From Bacteroidales bacterium (GTDB taxonomy: Bacteria > Bacteroidota > Bacteroidia > Bacteroidales > Marinilabiliaceae): a DNA stretch of 64,000 bases. The stretch spans positions 52,624 through 116,623 of the forward strand of contig JAFYCM010000048.1 of assembly GCA_017539645.1 (NCBI GenBank), in the 5' to 3' direction. The notes under the pieces are model-generated. The model saw only the letters and a program-made list of their open reading frames with translations, was not told the DNA's origin and did no database searches. The translations under genes and the position numbers were made by a program. Each line of letters begins with the position of its first letter. Within the stretch, counting starts at the first letter, position 1. Positions 44,411-53,703 of this stretch are shown in pieces.

Positions 44411-45970
44411 GTGGAACAGATAAACAGCATAGAGCAGTTTCGCGAATTGGTGGTCTACGACTACAAACGTGCACTCCTTGGTGCGGAACTCCGACGAGTA
44501 GTGAGCCTCAGTGGCAGTGCGCGATTCATCACGGCGCGCAATGATGTGGCGCAAGTGGAGTTGGCGCGTTATCTCACAGCCGACGATGAAGTCTTTGCTT
44601 CGGGCATCGATTTGACACTGCAATTGGCGCGTGGCAGCATAAATATCAACGAGTTTTTCGAGAATTATTACGCCACGTCGAGCGATAAGTATTCATTATC
44701 TACGACCTCCAACCTTCCTAAAGCGCTTGGAATGGCTATGGCTATGAATATGGACGCCGAACGTCACAGCGTAGTAATGTGCAGCATCGACGGATATATG
44801 GCCAACGATGGGCGCTTTTTCGAAGCCATAAGTATGTCGGTGCAACATAAACTGCCGATGTGCATTGTGGTTTGGAATACTACCGATGAGCGCACCGTAA
44901 GTACACTCAAGCGCCAGTTGTCGGGCTTTAGCATGGTAAGTAAAAACGGCAATGCGCTGCAGGTCCAGACCGTTCGCGGCGGCGACTTTGCAGCCATCTG
45001 TCATACTTTTGAGCAGCAAATCAGCGTTGCCCGTTCGCGTCAATGTCCGTCGGTAACGCTGGTAGAGAGTGCCGAAGACGATGTGCAGAGCATGGCATCG
45101 TGGATGAGTGAGCGCAAAATAGCCGACTCTCAGCAACTTAGCGAGATGCGTGCCGACATTCGAAAGAAAGTTGAGGCGGCGTATAAAAAGGCATACTACA
45201 CGTCGCTTGTGAAGATGGCGCCAATGAAGTCGCAGCGCCGTCGCATAAATGTGTTTGATGAACTCGCCAAGAGCGTCGAAAATACTATTGTTATTGATGA
45301 TGAAATATGCCCAGTCGACCGCGCTGTAGGCATGACGTGCCGTGGTAAATATCCGCTTGTCGATGCTATGTCGGAGAGTGTGGCGCAGGCGCATTGGAGC
45401 AACGAGAAACTCCTCGTGCGCACCACCGACTACCATGTGTCGAAGTTGTTGGCGCTTTCGTCGGACGTAAATATTGTGCTGCCTGCCACTATAAATCAAG
45501 AGAACGAAATAGTGCGCACGCTCTGTCGCAATATGGTAGCGGCCGTTGTGCTGCCCGCCTTCTCGTTCGACGATAATATTACGCACGACATAAAACTTGG
45601 TGGAGCATACGTGGAGACGGCTGGCAACTTTGCCACGCTGCTCTGTTTCGGCAGAAATGTCACGCCTGCTGTTGATGCAGCCAACATGCTTCGCCAAGAA
45701 GATATTATCTGCGAGGTGGTGAGCTTAGCCTCTCTGCAGCCCTTCGACGTGGAACGCGTGGTAGAGAAATCGCTCGAACGTACGCAGCGACTTATGCTGA
45801 TAGATAGCGAAAAGAATCACGCGGCATCCGTATATATATTGGGCAAATTGGCGGCTCGCGGCGCATTGCACGGCATTAGCGACAAAATAGAGATTATTGC
45901 GCCACACAAAGATTGTGAGCCCATAGAAGCCGCCGAAATAGTGGCAGCCGTGAAAAAATCTGCGCGATAA
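44411..45970 (+). CDS. Degenerate fused 2-oxoacid dehydrogenase E1-like (TPP) protein
   Basis: A 519-residue protein read from a GTG 2 bp after ispD; no in-frame ATG occurs before about residue 106. It resembles fused alpha/beta E1 components: a TPP-like half with CSIDGYMANDG...CIVVWN where functional enzymes have GDG...NN, and a transketolase-like pyrimidine and C-terminal half (IVIDDEICPVDRAVGMTC, then GGAYVETAGNFATLLCFG). It is shorter than the roughly 670-residue fused enzymes and key residues are altered, so catalysis is doubtful. Its partner E2/E3 genes are absent here. Confidence 0.6.
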   Translation: MEQINSIEQFRELVVYDYKRALLGAELRRVVSLSGSARFITARNDVAQVELARYLTADDEVFASGIDLTLQLARGSININEFFENYYATSSDKYSLSTTSNLPKALGMAMAMNMDAERHSVVMCSIDGYMANDGRFFEAISMSVQHKLPMCIVVWNTTDERTVSTLKRQLSGFSMVSKNGNALQVQTVRGGDFAAICHTFEQQISVARSRQCPSVTLVESAEDDVQSMASWMSERKIADSQQLSEMRADIRKKVEAAYKKAYYTSLVKMAPMKSQRRRINVFDELAKSVENTIVIDDEICPVDRAVGMTCRGKYPLVDAMSESVAQAHWSNEKLLVRTTDYHVSKLLALSSDVNIVLPATINQENEIVRTLCRNMVAAVVLPAFSFDDNITHDIKLGGAYVETAGNFATLLCFGRNVTPAVDAANMLRQEDIICEVVSLASLQPFDVERVVEKSLERTQRLMLIDSEKNHAASVYILGKLAARGALHGISDKIEIIAPHKDCEPIEAAEIVAAVKKSAR

Positions 45971-45971
45971 G

Positions 45972-46994
45972 CTAAAGATTATAGTACGTACATAGTTGAA
46001 CGTTATCTATAACGCACTGATTATTAGCTGCGTGCGAAAAGTTTGGCGCTTTTATGCCATCGCGAAGGATTATTGGCGATTTGTATACGTATGCCTCATC
46101 CCAGAGGTTTGCGTCGATGAATGGTTGGAGCGTTTTGCTGCCGCCCTCTATAATTATGGATTGAATGCCTTCGCTATAAACGGCTGATAATATGTTGTTT
46201 ATATCGCCATTGAAATCGACTTTTAGATATTTCACGCAGCCGCAATCTTCCGTTTTCTGAGCATTGAGTATTATGGTGCGGTAGCCATCGTTCATAATAT
46301 TTAGCGAGCTTATCGTGCGCAAATGTGGGTCAACCACGAAGCGCACGGGATTGTTGCCGGCGTAAAGACGCGCAGTGAGCGAAGGATTGTCGTTTATGGC
46401 TGTGTTTGCGCCGATTAGAATGGCTTGTTCTGTGGTGCGTTGCTTGTGAACGAGCGTTTTGCATGCATCGTTTGTGAGCCAAACCTGCTGGCCAGTCTTG
46501 CCAATGAACCCATCGGCTGATTCTGCCCATTTCAATATTACGTATGGCCGATGTTTCTCGTGAAACGTGAAGAAGCGGCGGTTCAAGTGACGGCATTCCT
46601 TTTCGAGTACGCCAGTAATTACCTCAATTCCAGCTTCGCGCAGCATATTTATGCCCTTCCCACTAACCGCGCTGAAACTATCTATGCAGCCAACAACAAC
46701 GCGTGGAACGCCCATTTCGATAATCAGTTTGGAGCAAGGAGGCGTCTTGCCGTAGTGGGCGCATGGTTCAAGACTTACGTATAAAGTGCTGTCTTTCAGT
46801 AGATTCTTGTCGCGCACCGAAGCAATAGCGTTTACTTCGGCATGGCCCTCGCCAGCTTTGCGGTGGTAGCCTTCGCCAATAATCTTGTCGTTGCGTACGA
46901 TCACGCAGCCCACCATAGGGTTAGGGTAGGTTAATCCTTCGGCCATCTGCGCAAGTTGTATGCAGCGGCGCATATATAGTTCGTGTTGGTTCAT
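45972..46994 (-). CDS. ribD: Bifunctional riboflavin deaminase/reductase RibD
   Basis: The 340 residues from the ATG at 46994 (MNQHELYM) include the N-terminal deaminase with zinc motif GHAEVNAI and PCAHYGKTPPC, then the reductase half with ILKWAESADGFIG and IIEGGSKTLQPF. An upstream ATG at 47063 would read through the prmC leader and is rejected. A parS-like 14/16 word lies inside at 46552-46567. It is convergent with the E1-like gene, with 1 bp between stops. Confidence 0.94.
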   Translation of the reverse strand: MNQHELYMRRCIQLAQMAEGLTYPNPMVGCVIVRNDKIIGEGYHRKAGEGHAEVNAIASVRDKNLLKDSTLYVSLEPCAHYGKTPPCSKLIIEMGVPRVVVGCIDSFSAVSGKGINMLREAGIEVITGVLEKECRHLNRRFFTFHEKHRPYVILKWAESADGFIGKTGQQVWLTNDACKTLVHKQRTTEQAILIGANTAINDNPSLTARLYAGNNPVRFVVDPHLRTISSLNIMNDGYRTIILNAQKTEDCGCVKYLKVDFNGDINNILSAVYSEGIQSIIIEGGSKTLQPFIDANLWDEAYVYKSPIILRDGIKAPNFSHAANNQCVIDNVQLCTYYNL

Positions 46995-47057
46995 AGAATT
47001 TTTTCTGTAAAAGTAAGCACACCACGTAATAGCTTTGCAAAGAATAAAGTACAAGAG

Positions 47058-47912
47058 ATGCAAAAGTTGACTTTAGATAGCGTTCGTAGAGAGATTTCGG
47101 CACAATTGGACGAAACGTATGGCGCAGATAGTGAGTCTGTTGCGCGCAATTTGCTTTGCGACTACTACGACATATCGTTCACGCAGTTGATTTTGAACGG
47201 TAATCAAGAAGTTGTTGCGCGCGATTATGAACGGCTTAATACGTATGCAGAACGACTGAAGCGCAACGAGCCACTGCAATACATAATAGGATACACCACA
47301 TTTTGCGGCTTGCGCTTCGAGGTGAATAGTAGCGTACTTATTCCGCGACCTGAGACGCAGCAGATTGTCGATTTGGTGGCAGAGCGGCTCATTGGTAGCG
47401 AATCGGTGCTCGACATTGGTACGGGTTCGGGTTGCATACCTATTGCCGTCAAAAAGCGTAAACCAATGGCACACGTCTCTGCCGTAGATGTCTCTATGGA
47501 GGCCTTGACAGTGGCTAAACGCAATGCGGTGCAGAACGAAACAGATGTGCATTTTGCAAAATGCGACATATTGCGCGAAATGCCCGAAGGAGCTTACGAT
47601 ATAGTGGTGTCGAATCCGCCATACGTATGCGAAGAGGAACGTGCCGACATGCAGAAAAATGTGCTCGACTACGAACCATCGCTCGCGCTTTTTGTGCCCA
47701 ACGACGACCCGCTGCTATTCTATCGGGAGATAGCGCGAAAATCTCTTTCGGGGCTACTGAAACGCAACGGGCATTTGGTATTCGAGATAAACGAGCGTTT
47801 TGGGCAGGAGACGGCCGAGATGCTGCGTCAGATGGGCTTTGGTAATGTGGAGGTTCTGAAGGATTATTGCGATAAGGAAAGGTTCGTTTTAGCTAAGAAA
47901 ATTGAAAATTGA
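47058..47912 (+). CDS. prmC: Peptide chain release factor N5-glutamine methyltransferase
   Basis: Methylates the GGQ glutamine of RF1/RF2. From the ATG at 47058 the protein has 284 residues: an N-terminal helical domain, the SAM motif VLDIGTGSGCIPIAVK and the glutamine-binding motif VVSNPPYV. A start at 46983 is ignored because it would overlap ribD. It is divergent from ribD over 63 bp. Confidence 0.94.
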   Translation: MQKLTLDSVRREISAQLDETYGADSESVARNLLCDYYDISFTQLILNGNQEVVARDYERLNTYAERLKRNEPLQYIIGYTTFCGLRFEVNSSVLIPRPETQQIVDLVAERLIGSESVLDIGTGSGCIPIAVKKRKPMAHVSAVDVSMEALTVAKRNAVQNETDVHFAKCDILREMPEGAYDIVVSNPPYVCEEERADMQKNVLDYEPSLALFVPNDDPLLFYREIARKSLSGLLKRNGHLVFEINERFGQETAEMLRQMGFGNVEVLKDYCDKERFVLAKKIEN

Positions 47913-47930
47913 AAATTGAAAATACCTTTG
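47902..47930 (+). promoter_or_regulatory. Putative promoter of the serpin gene
   Basis: TACCTTTG at 47923-47930 is a perfect TAnnTTTG -7 box; a weak ATTG (47901-47904) lies 18 bp upstream. It overlaps tandem copies of a GAAAATT heptamer at the end of prmC (47898-47922). Confidence 0.45.
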
Positions 47931-47951
47931 TGATTATTAATTAGTTACACG

Positions 47952-49187
47952 ATGAAAACAAAAATCCTTATCTCAATGCTACTGCCCACATTCTTGCTTG
48001 CTTGTAGCGAAAACGATGAAACCCCAGAAAACAGACCAACTGCCAAAGATCGCGTAGATATTGCGCTCAACAAATCGGAAGCTGCCGTAAACGAAGCTGC
48101 TGTTGGATTCTCGCTAAAATTTATGAATCAGACGCTTAGCAGCGGAAATGAAAATGCTTTCCTTTCGCCGCTCTCGTTGCAAATGGCGATGTCGATGCTT
48201 ACGAATGGTGCGGCTGGACAGACGCAAGCAGAACTGCAGAACACGCTGGGCTTCGAAGGCTTGGACGTGGCCGATATGAATAGCTACAATAAAGTGATGG
48301 CTGCGGCTCTCAAAGATGTAGATAACACAACCACCATTGGCATTGCCAACTCTATCTGGTGCAACAAAAGCATCACGTTCAAGAGCGAATTTGTGAACGC
48401 GTGTGCCGAATATTTCGACGCTACGGCTCAAACGGTCGATTTCTCATCGGCCGAAGCAGCTAAAACTATAAATGCGTGGTGCGCCGATAAGACTAATAAC
48501 TTAATTACCAAAGTTCTTGACGAAGCGCCAAGCGATTTGGCTGCTGCGCTTATCAATGCGCTCTATTTCAAAGGCATTTGGGCCGATGAATTCGATAGCG
48601 ACCTCACGAGTAAGGCCGATTTTACTAATGTCGACGGCAAAGTGGCTTCGGTCGACATGATGGTGCAAACCAATAACTATCGTCATTACGAAGGCGAGAA
48701 ATATGCTGCCGTTGAGCTACCGTACGGCAATGGCGCATTTAGCATGGTAGTGGTTTTGCCAAATGAAGGTGTCGACATCAATGGCTGCGTGGCCGATGTG
48801 GCTGAAAATTGGGGCGAAATAGTAAATAGTTTCTCGTATAGAGATGTGAATTTGTGGTTGCCTAAGTTCGAGGTGAAATACGAAAAGAAACTCAATGATG
48901 ATTTGAAAGCATTGGGCATCGTAGCGGCTTTTGGCGATCAGAATGCCGATTTCTCAGCAATGTCTGAAAGTCCGTTGTTTGTCTCTTTTGTCAATCAACA
49001 TACTTACATCAAAGTTGATGAGAAAGGTACTGAGGCGGCTGCGGTTACGGTTGTTGGAATGTTAGCAACGTCGGCAGGTCCAGAGCCAGACCCAATTGTT
49101 TTCCACGTTACGCGTCCGTTCATCTATATAATCAAAGAGAAGAGTACAGGAGCGTTGTTATTCTGTGGCAAGATGATGACAATGTAG
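47952..49187 (+). CDS. Serpin-family serine protease inhibitor, lipoprotein
   Basis: A 411-residue protein with lipobox LPTFLLACSEN (Cys18) and a full serpin fold: ENAFLSPLSLQMAMSMLTNGA, NALYFKGIWADEF, AAVELPYGNGAFSMVVVLP and the hinge EKGTEAAAVT. The reactive loop continues VVGMLATSAGPEPDP before FHVTRPFIYII, so the scissile bond probably falls around Ala-Thr-Ser, implying small-residue (elastase-like) targets. A surface lipid anchor suits protection against host or competitor proteases. It is flanked by palindromic repeats downstream. Confidence 0.93.
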   Translation: MKTKILISMLLPTFLLACSENDETPENRPTAKDRVDIALNKSEAAVNEAAVGFSLKFMNQTLSSGNENAFLSPLSLQMAMSMLTNGAAGQTQAELQNTLGFEGLDVADMNSYNKVMAAALKDVDNTTTIGIANSIWCNKSITFKSEFVNACAEYFDATAQTVDFSSAEAAKTINAWCADKTNNLITKVLDEAPSDLAAALINALYFKGIWADEFDSDLTSKADFTNVDGKVASVDMMVQTNNYRHYEGEKYAAVELPYGNGAFSMVVVLPNEGVDINGCVADVAENWGEIVNSFSYRDVNLWLPKFEVKYEKKLNDDLKALGIVAAFGDQNADFSAMSESPLFVSFVNQHTYIKVDEKGTEAAAVTVVGMLATSAGPEPDPIVFHVTRPFIYIIKEKSTGALLFCGKMMTM

Positions 49188-49290
49188 TTACGAATTACGA
49201 GTTATGAGTTACGAATTCATAATTACGAGTTCGATTATATAACCACGGAATACACGAAAAGCGCGAATATTTTCAGTGGTTGAATAAAAT

Positions 49291-49345
49291 GAGTTCCTAA
49301 TTACGATTGAAGCAGTGTTTGCTCATAGTTCGTAATTAGGAACTC
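49291..49345. repeat. Inverted repeat, 16-bp arms (TCGTAATTAGGAACTC family)
   Basis: GAGTTCCTAATTACGA at 49291-49306 is the exact reverse complement of TCGTAATTAGGAACTC at 49330-49345, separated by 23 bp. A related element with the same CTAATTACGA core lies at 58673-58727. Several loose copies of TACGAATT/AATTACGA precede it (49188-49230). This looks like a small dispersed palindromic element. Confidence 0.7.
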
Positions 49346-49352
49346 GTATTTT

Positions 49353-49808
49353 CTACAAATCTTTATTCTGCGTGTCGATAATTATGGTCACGGGACCATC
49401 GGCAAGCATATCTATCTGCATATCAGCGCCAAACTCGCCAGTTGGGACTGTCTTTCCCAGCGCTTGCGACAATTTCTCCACAAAACTCTCATAAATAGGC
49501 ACTGCCTTTTCGGGACGCGCGGCAGCAATGAACGATGGGCGATTGCCCTTCTTGGTCTTAGCAAAGAGGGTGAATTGGCTCACAACGAGTATTTCGCCAT
49601 CAACATCTGCCACGGAGCGGTTCATAAGACCATTCTCATCGCTGAAGATGCGCATCTGCACAATCTTCGACACAAGCCAATCGAGTTCGGCTGCATCGTC
49701 GGTATCCTCCACACCGAAAAGTATGAAAAGTCCCTCACCTATGGCGCCATTCACTTTGCCTTCTATACTTACGCTGGCGCGCTTTACCCTTTGTAGTATT
49801 GCTCTCAT
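49353..49808 (-). CDS. dtd: D-aminoacyl-tRNA deacylase
   Basis: Hydrolyses D-amino acids from mischarged tRNA. The 151 residues begin MRAILQRVKRASVSIEG and contain the catalytic-site motifs SQFTLFAKTKKGNRPSF and the C-terminal GEFGADMQIDMLADGPVTI, with the usual Gly-cis-Pro (here DGPV). Length and sequence are typical. Confidence 0.95.
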   Translation of the reverse strand: MRAILQRVKRASVSIEGKVNGAIGEGLFILFGVEDTDDAAELDWLVSKIVQMRIFSDENGLMNRSVADVDGEILVVSQFTLFAKTKKGNRPSFIAAARPEKAVPIYESFVEKLSQALGKTVPTGEFGADMQIDMLADGPVTIIIDTQNKDL

Positions 49809-49951
49809 TTTGTTTGTAAGTTTTGGAGTTTGAAGTTATACGTTCTGCCGGCATAAATAAAAATCTATTTTCCACCAACACGAAACATAAATTCACCATT
49901 ATTAACATTGATAAAAATATTTTCGCAGCAGTAAACTGAATAAGAGCATTT

Positions 49952-52597
49952 ATGAAGATGATAAACAAAATTGCTTTATATGCCGCGGCACTCTGTCTGT
50001 GCGCTACAACGGCAAGAGCAACAACAGAATTGACCAAAGCAGAGGTTGAGAATCTCTATAAAACATATTTCGAAAATGGTGTGCCTAAGCGTGCTACGGT
50101 GCACGACCCATCGATAGTTATTGGCTACGAGAAAAACGGTGTGGTGACTGGCGTAGAGAGCGAAGGCAGCAAGAAAATCTACTGCGTGTTTGGCTCGCAT
50201 CGCGCGTGGGCAAAGAGCTACGACTTGCAAAATTGGTCATATTTCTCCAATAATATTTCTACTAACTACGCCACCATCTTTGCCGACGATGCCAATTGGT
50301 CGAAAAAGGGCAGTTCGAGCTATGACATCAGTGGCAACATGTGGGCGCCCGACGTGGTTTGGAATCCTACGATGGGCAAGTGGTGTATGTATATGAGTAT
50401 CAATGGCGACAATTGGTACAGCTCCATTGTGCTGCTCACTGCCGACGACCTGCTTGGCAACTGGACCCGTGTGGGTGCCGTTGTCTACTCGGGTTTCACG
50501 GCATCGAACTGGAAAGAGACCGACCTCGATGAGGTGCTTGGCGTAGATACTTATCCTGATAGATATGTACAAAACCGCAACGGCAATCGCACCTATGGGC
50601 AAAACTGCATCGACCCATGCACATTCTTCGACGAAGATGGCAACATGTGGATGACCTACGGCTCGTGGTTTGGCGGTCTATATATGCTCAAACTCGACCC
50701 TGCTACCGGCTTGCGCGATGCTACTTATACATACGAAACCAACGATGGCACGCCAACCAACGCCCTCAGCGACGCATATCAGGGCATAAAGATTTATGGC
50801 GGTTTCCACGTGTCGGGCGAGGCATCGTACATAGAATATATAGGTGATAGATATTACCTTTTTGTTACTTATGGCGGTTTGACCTCGACTGGCGGCTATA
50901 ACATGCGAGTATTCTCGTCGGCAAAGGTTACAGGTCCATACTACGATTTGTCGGGTCAAGATGCGCGCTACACGTCGTCGAGCAGCATAAATAACAACAA
51001 TTGCTGCGGCACTGTCAATGGTTATGTAGGTACGCGCTTGATGTCGTATTATCGTTGGAGTTTTATGAATTACGGCTACACCGCGCAGGGTCACAACTCG
51101 GCTGTTGTCGACACTGATGGCAAGACGTATTTAGTATACCACACACGTTTTGACGATGGCACAGAAGGTCACCAAGTGCGTGTGCATCAGATGTTTCAGA
51201 CGATGAATGGCGGTTTGGCTGCAGCTCCGTTTGAATATAAAGGCGAAACGCTCACCGAAACGCCCTACGAGCTAAGCGACGTTGTAGGTACGTATAATAT
51301 TCTATATCATGGTTATGGCACGTCGTACGCCAACCGCACCTGCGTCACCGAAAAGAGCATCACGCTGAACGAAGATGGCAGTGTGACGGGCGCATACACG
51401 GGCACATGGAAGCAAGAAGCCAATGCGCCACAAATAACTATAAAACTTGGCAACGAGACGTTTTGCGGCGTGCTACTTACGCAATGCATAGAGGAGACCA
51501 ACTATCCAACACTCTGCTTCACCGCAACGAGCGAAAACGACCTCTGCGTGTGGGGCTACAAAGCTTTCTCGGACGAGGCTGTGGTGGTCTACAACGCCTA
51601 CAACTTCGATTCGTCAATATCTACAACCATCTACTCGGGCTTGAAACTAACCTTGCCAACAACGGGTATTTATGGTGCATCAATCAGCTGGAAATCGCAA
51701 AATACCGAGATAATCACCGATGAAGGAGAGGTGAAAAACGTAGCTGCCGACACCAATGTAACTCTCACCGAGACAATTACTTGCGGCGAAGTATCGTATT
51801 CCAAAGACGTCGTAGTGACAGTGAAAACGCTCTCAAACCTCACTTCGACACTGCCAATTTCCGAGGAGGCTGTGGTGGGTATCTATTCGTCGGCTAACGA
51901 GTTCAAAGCTGCCACGCCAAGCAGCAGCATAACAGCCGAAACGGGCATATCTATAAGTTTCCAAATGAACGAGACCATCGACTCCGATTGGACGCCAATA
52001 GCCAAATCGACTGATGGTAAGTATATTATGTATCTGTCGGTGCTTCACTACAACGACAACGACTTCTACGAGAAGTCTGCGCAGTCGTTCAACGGCGGTA
52101 CGTACACTTCGTTCTACAACAAGAAATATTACGCTACCATCAGCTTCAACCCCGATGGCACGGTGAGCTACTATCGCGATGGTGTACTTATGCTTACCTA
52201 TGCTGCCAACACGTCGCCGGACTGGCATGCAACTACGGTTGCCGCTACAACGCCTGCAAAGGTTGTGTCAGCTGTGATAAACTACTATCTGAAGAACCAG
52301 ATAAATTTCCAACTCTCGGTGTCGAATGTGGTAGTTGGTTATGCTGTTGGCTACGAAGTTCCAGAGCCCGATCCAACGCCTACGCCAGTGCGCACCATCG
52401 AGAATAGCGGCGTAACTATAAATAGCGACCATTTGACCATAAATATCGAAGGCAAAGGCGCCAATGACGTATGTACTATTTACGATATGCGTGGCATCGT
52501 TGTGGCACGCGGCACACAGAACAGTTTTTCGCTTAGCAAAGCAGGATTATACGTAGTGCGCGTTGGCAAAGCAATAAGTAAGATTCTCATCAAATAG
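49952..52597 (+). CDS. Secreted GH43 endo-arabinanase-like enzyme with T9SS-like tail
   Basis: An 881-residue exported enzyme. Signal peptide about 1-23; GH43 five-blade propeller about 45-420 with base Asp in HDPSIV (D52), the modulator Asp in CIDPCTFF and acid Glu in GEASYIEYIG. A beta-barrel resembling the GH43_C domain (about 435-530) and an Ig-like domain with SISWKSQNTEIITDEG (about 550-625) follow, then a LamG-like module. After a PDPTPTP linker the last 75 residues end YDMRGIVVARG...VRVGKAISKILIK, resembling a type IX secretion sorting tail. Endo-arabinan cleavage is inferred from family. Confidence 0.88.
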   Translation: MKMINKIALYAAALCLCATTARATTELTKAEVENLYKTYFENGVPKRATVHDPSIVIGYEKNGVVTGVESEGSKKIYCVFGSHRAWAKSYDLQNWSYFSNNISTNYATIFADDANWSKKGSSSYDISGNMWAPDVVWNPTMGKWCMYMSINGDNWYSSIVLLTADDLLGNWTRVGAVVYSGFTASNWKETDLDEVLGVDTYPDRYVQNRNGNRTYGQNCIDPCTFFDEDGNMWMTYGSWFGGLYMLKLDPATGLRDATYTYETNDGTPTNALSDAYQGIKIYGGFHVSGEASYIEYIGDRYYLFVTYGGLTSTGGYNMRVFSSAKVTGPYYDLSGQDARYTSSSSINNNNCCGTVNGYVGTRLMSYYRWSFMNYGYTAQGHNSAVVDTDGKTYLVYHTRFDDGTEGHQVRVHQMFQTMNGGLAAAPFEYKGETLTETPYELSDVVGTYNILYHGYGTSYANRTCVTEKSITLNEDGSVTGAYTGTWKQEANAPQITIKLGNETFCGVLLTQCIEETNYPTLCFTATSENDLCVWGYKAFSDEAVVVYNAYNFDSSISTTIYSGLKLTLPTTGIYGASISWKSQNTEIITDEGEVKNVAADTNVTLTETITCGEVSYSKDVVVTVKTLSNLTSTLPISEEAVVGIYSSANEFKAATPSSSITAETGISISFQMNETIDSDWTPIAKSTDGKYIMYLSVLHYNDNDFYEKSAQSFNGGTYTSFYNKKYYATISFNPDGTVSYYRDGVLMLTYAANTSPDWHATTVAATTPAKVVSAVINYYLKNQINFQLSVSNVVVGYAVGYEVPEPDPTPTPVRTIENSGVTINSDHLTINIEGKGANDVCTIYDMRGIVVARGTQNSFSLSKAGLYVVRVGKAISKILIK

Positions 52598-52664
52598 GTT
52601 TTGTTTTATACTACAGCAAGAGGGCGAGGGCTGCGGCTTTCGTCCTTTTTTTATACACAAAAAC

Positions 52665-52701
52665 AGGGCTGTCACGGGAGGTGGCAGCCCTATTGTTTTT
52701 T
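52665..52701. terminator. Bidirectional terminator between convergent GH43 genes
   Basis: AGGGCTGTCAC pairs with GTGGCAGCCCT (one wobble) around GGGAG and is flanked by a T-rich run on the right and an A-run on the left, so it can serve both the plus-strand GH43 gene and the minus-strand GH43/GH51/GH2 operon. Confidence 0.8.
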
Positions 52702-52703
52702 AC

Positions 52704-52726
52704 GGACGCGGCATGCACGTCTCTAC
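52704..52726. repeat. Degenerate GTAGAGACG-type palindromic element
   Basis: GGACGCGGCATGCACGTCTC followed by TAC resembles the right half of the palindrome family at 1418-1445 (shared CGTCTCTAC end), with a decayed left arm. It lies immediately after the terminator. Confidence 0.45.
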
Positions 52727-52746
52727 TTTGTACTTATTACCTTCTT

Positions 52747-53703
52747 TCAAATCGTAGGCACAACGGGCAAAATATCGCCATTTTCATCGAAATAGAGGCG
52801 GTCGATGCATACTTCGCGGTTGTAGCCAGCTTCACGTCCCATGGTCACGCCATCGGGCCAATAGAAGCGGTGATAGACGATATACCAAATGTCGGTTCCA
52901 GGAATGTTGAGCACCGAGTGGTGACCTGTGCCATAAATACTATGCTCGGCATCTTTGCGCAGTACAACTTTCGACGTCTCAGGGTCGGGAATTTCGGTGG
53001 GCGAATCGCTCTTCACGTAGCGCACACAGTAGTTCGGACTGCGTGTGTCGTCTTGGCTCCACATGAAGTAATATTTACCCTTGCGATAGAACACATACGT
53101 ACCCTCGCGATAGAGTTTGCTGCTGTGTATGAGCTCTTTAGTAGTGCCGGGCTTGATAGCTGTCATCGATGGCTCGAGCTCGCTAACAGCCATGAAATGG
53201 TTGCCCCAATAGAGATACGTTTTGCCCGAAACGGGGTCGGTGAATACGTCAGGGTCGATGCACTGACCACCATCGGCAGTGGCTGGACGCTCGGCAATAA
53301 GCGGTTTGTCCATTGCCTTGAATGGTCCCGTTGGGTCGTCGGCCACAGCAACGCCAATCTTCGTTTCGGCGGTGAAATAGTAGTAATATTTATACGAACC
53401 GTCCGCCAACTTTTTCTCCTCGATGCAAGGCGCCCAAGCACGCGAATCGGCCCACGCGACGTCCTTTTTGAGGTCGATAATTATGCCTTCGTCGGTCCAT
53501 ATGCGCAAATCTTCCGACGAAAAACAGTGGAACACGTCGCCCGTCCAGTTGGTGAAACCGTCGGTGGTTGGATATATATAAAACTTATGCGTCTTATGCG
53601 AGTAGAGAATCTCAGGATCGGCAAAGCGACCTTTCAGCACAGGATTCTGCGCCATCGTACATACGCACGAAAATATTGATAATAAGGATATTACAAATTT
53701 CAT
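52747..53703 (-). CDS. Secreted GH43-family glycosidase (arabinofuranosidase-like)
   Basis: A 318-residue exported single-domain GH43: signal peptide MKFVISLLSIFSCVCTMA, base Asp in GRFADPEIL, modulator Asp in CIDPDVFTD and acid Glu in YREGTYVFYR. It cleaves arabinose- or related side chains by family; the exact linkage is unknown. Its start overlaps the stop of the GH51 gene by 4 bp (53700-53703), so it is the last gene of a GH2-GH51-GH43 operon. Confidence 0.88.
   Translation of the reverse strand: MKFVISLLSIFSCVCTMAQNPVLKGRFADPEILYSHKTHKFYIYPTTDGFTNWTGDVFHCFSSEDLRIWTDEGIIIDLKKDVAWADSRAWAPCIEEKKLADGSYKYYYYFTAETKIGVAVADDPTGPFKAMDKPLIAERPATADGGQCIDPDVFTDPVSGKTYLYWGNHFMAVSELEPSMTAIKPGTTKELIHSSKLYREGTYVFYRKGKYYFMWSQDDTRSPNYCVRYVKSDSPTEIPDPETSKVVLRKDAEHSIYGTGHHSVLNIPGTDIWYIVYHRFYWPDGVTMGREAGYNREVCIDRLYFDENGDILPVVPTI

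Noticed and set aside
44696-45697. A 333-codon minus-strand frame opposite the E1-like gene
   Set aside because: His/Arg-rich translation without any recognisable motif; it is a codon-bias shadow of the plus-strand gene.
46983-47057. Upstream start for prmC
   Set aside because: It would overlap the divergent ribD start and adds residues absent from the family.
52681-53679. A 332-codon open frame on the plus strand opposite the minus-strand GH43
   Set aside because: It is wholly antisense to a gene with an intact signal peptide and catalytic triad, and its translation shows no family resemblance.
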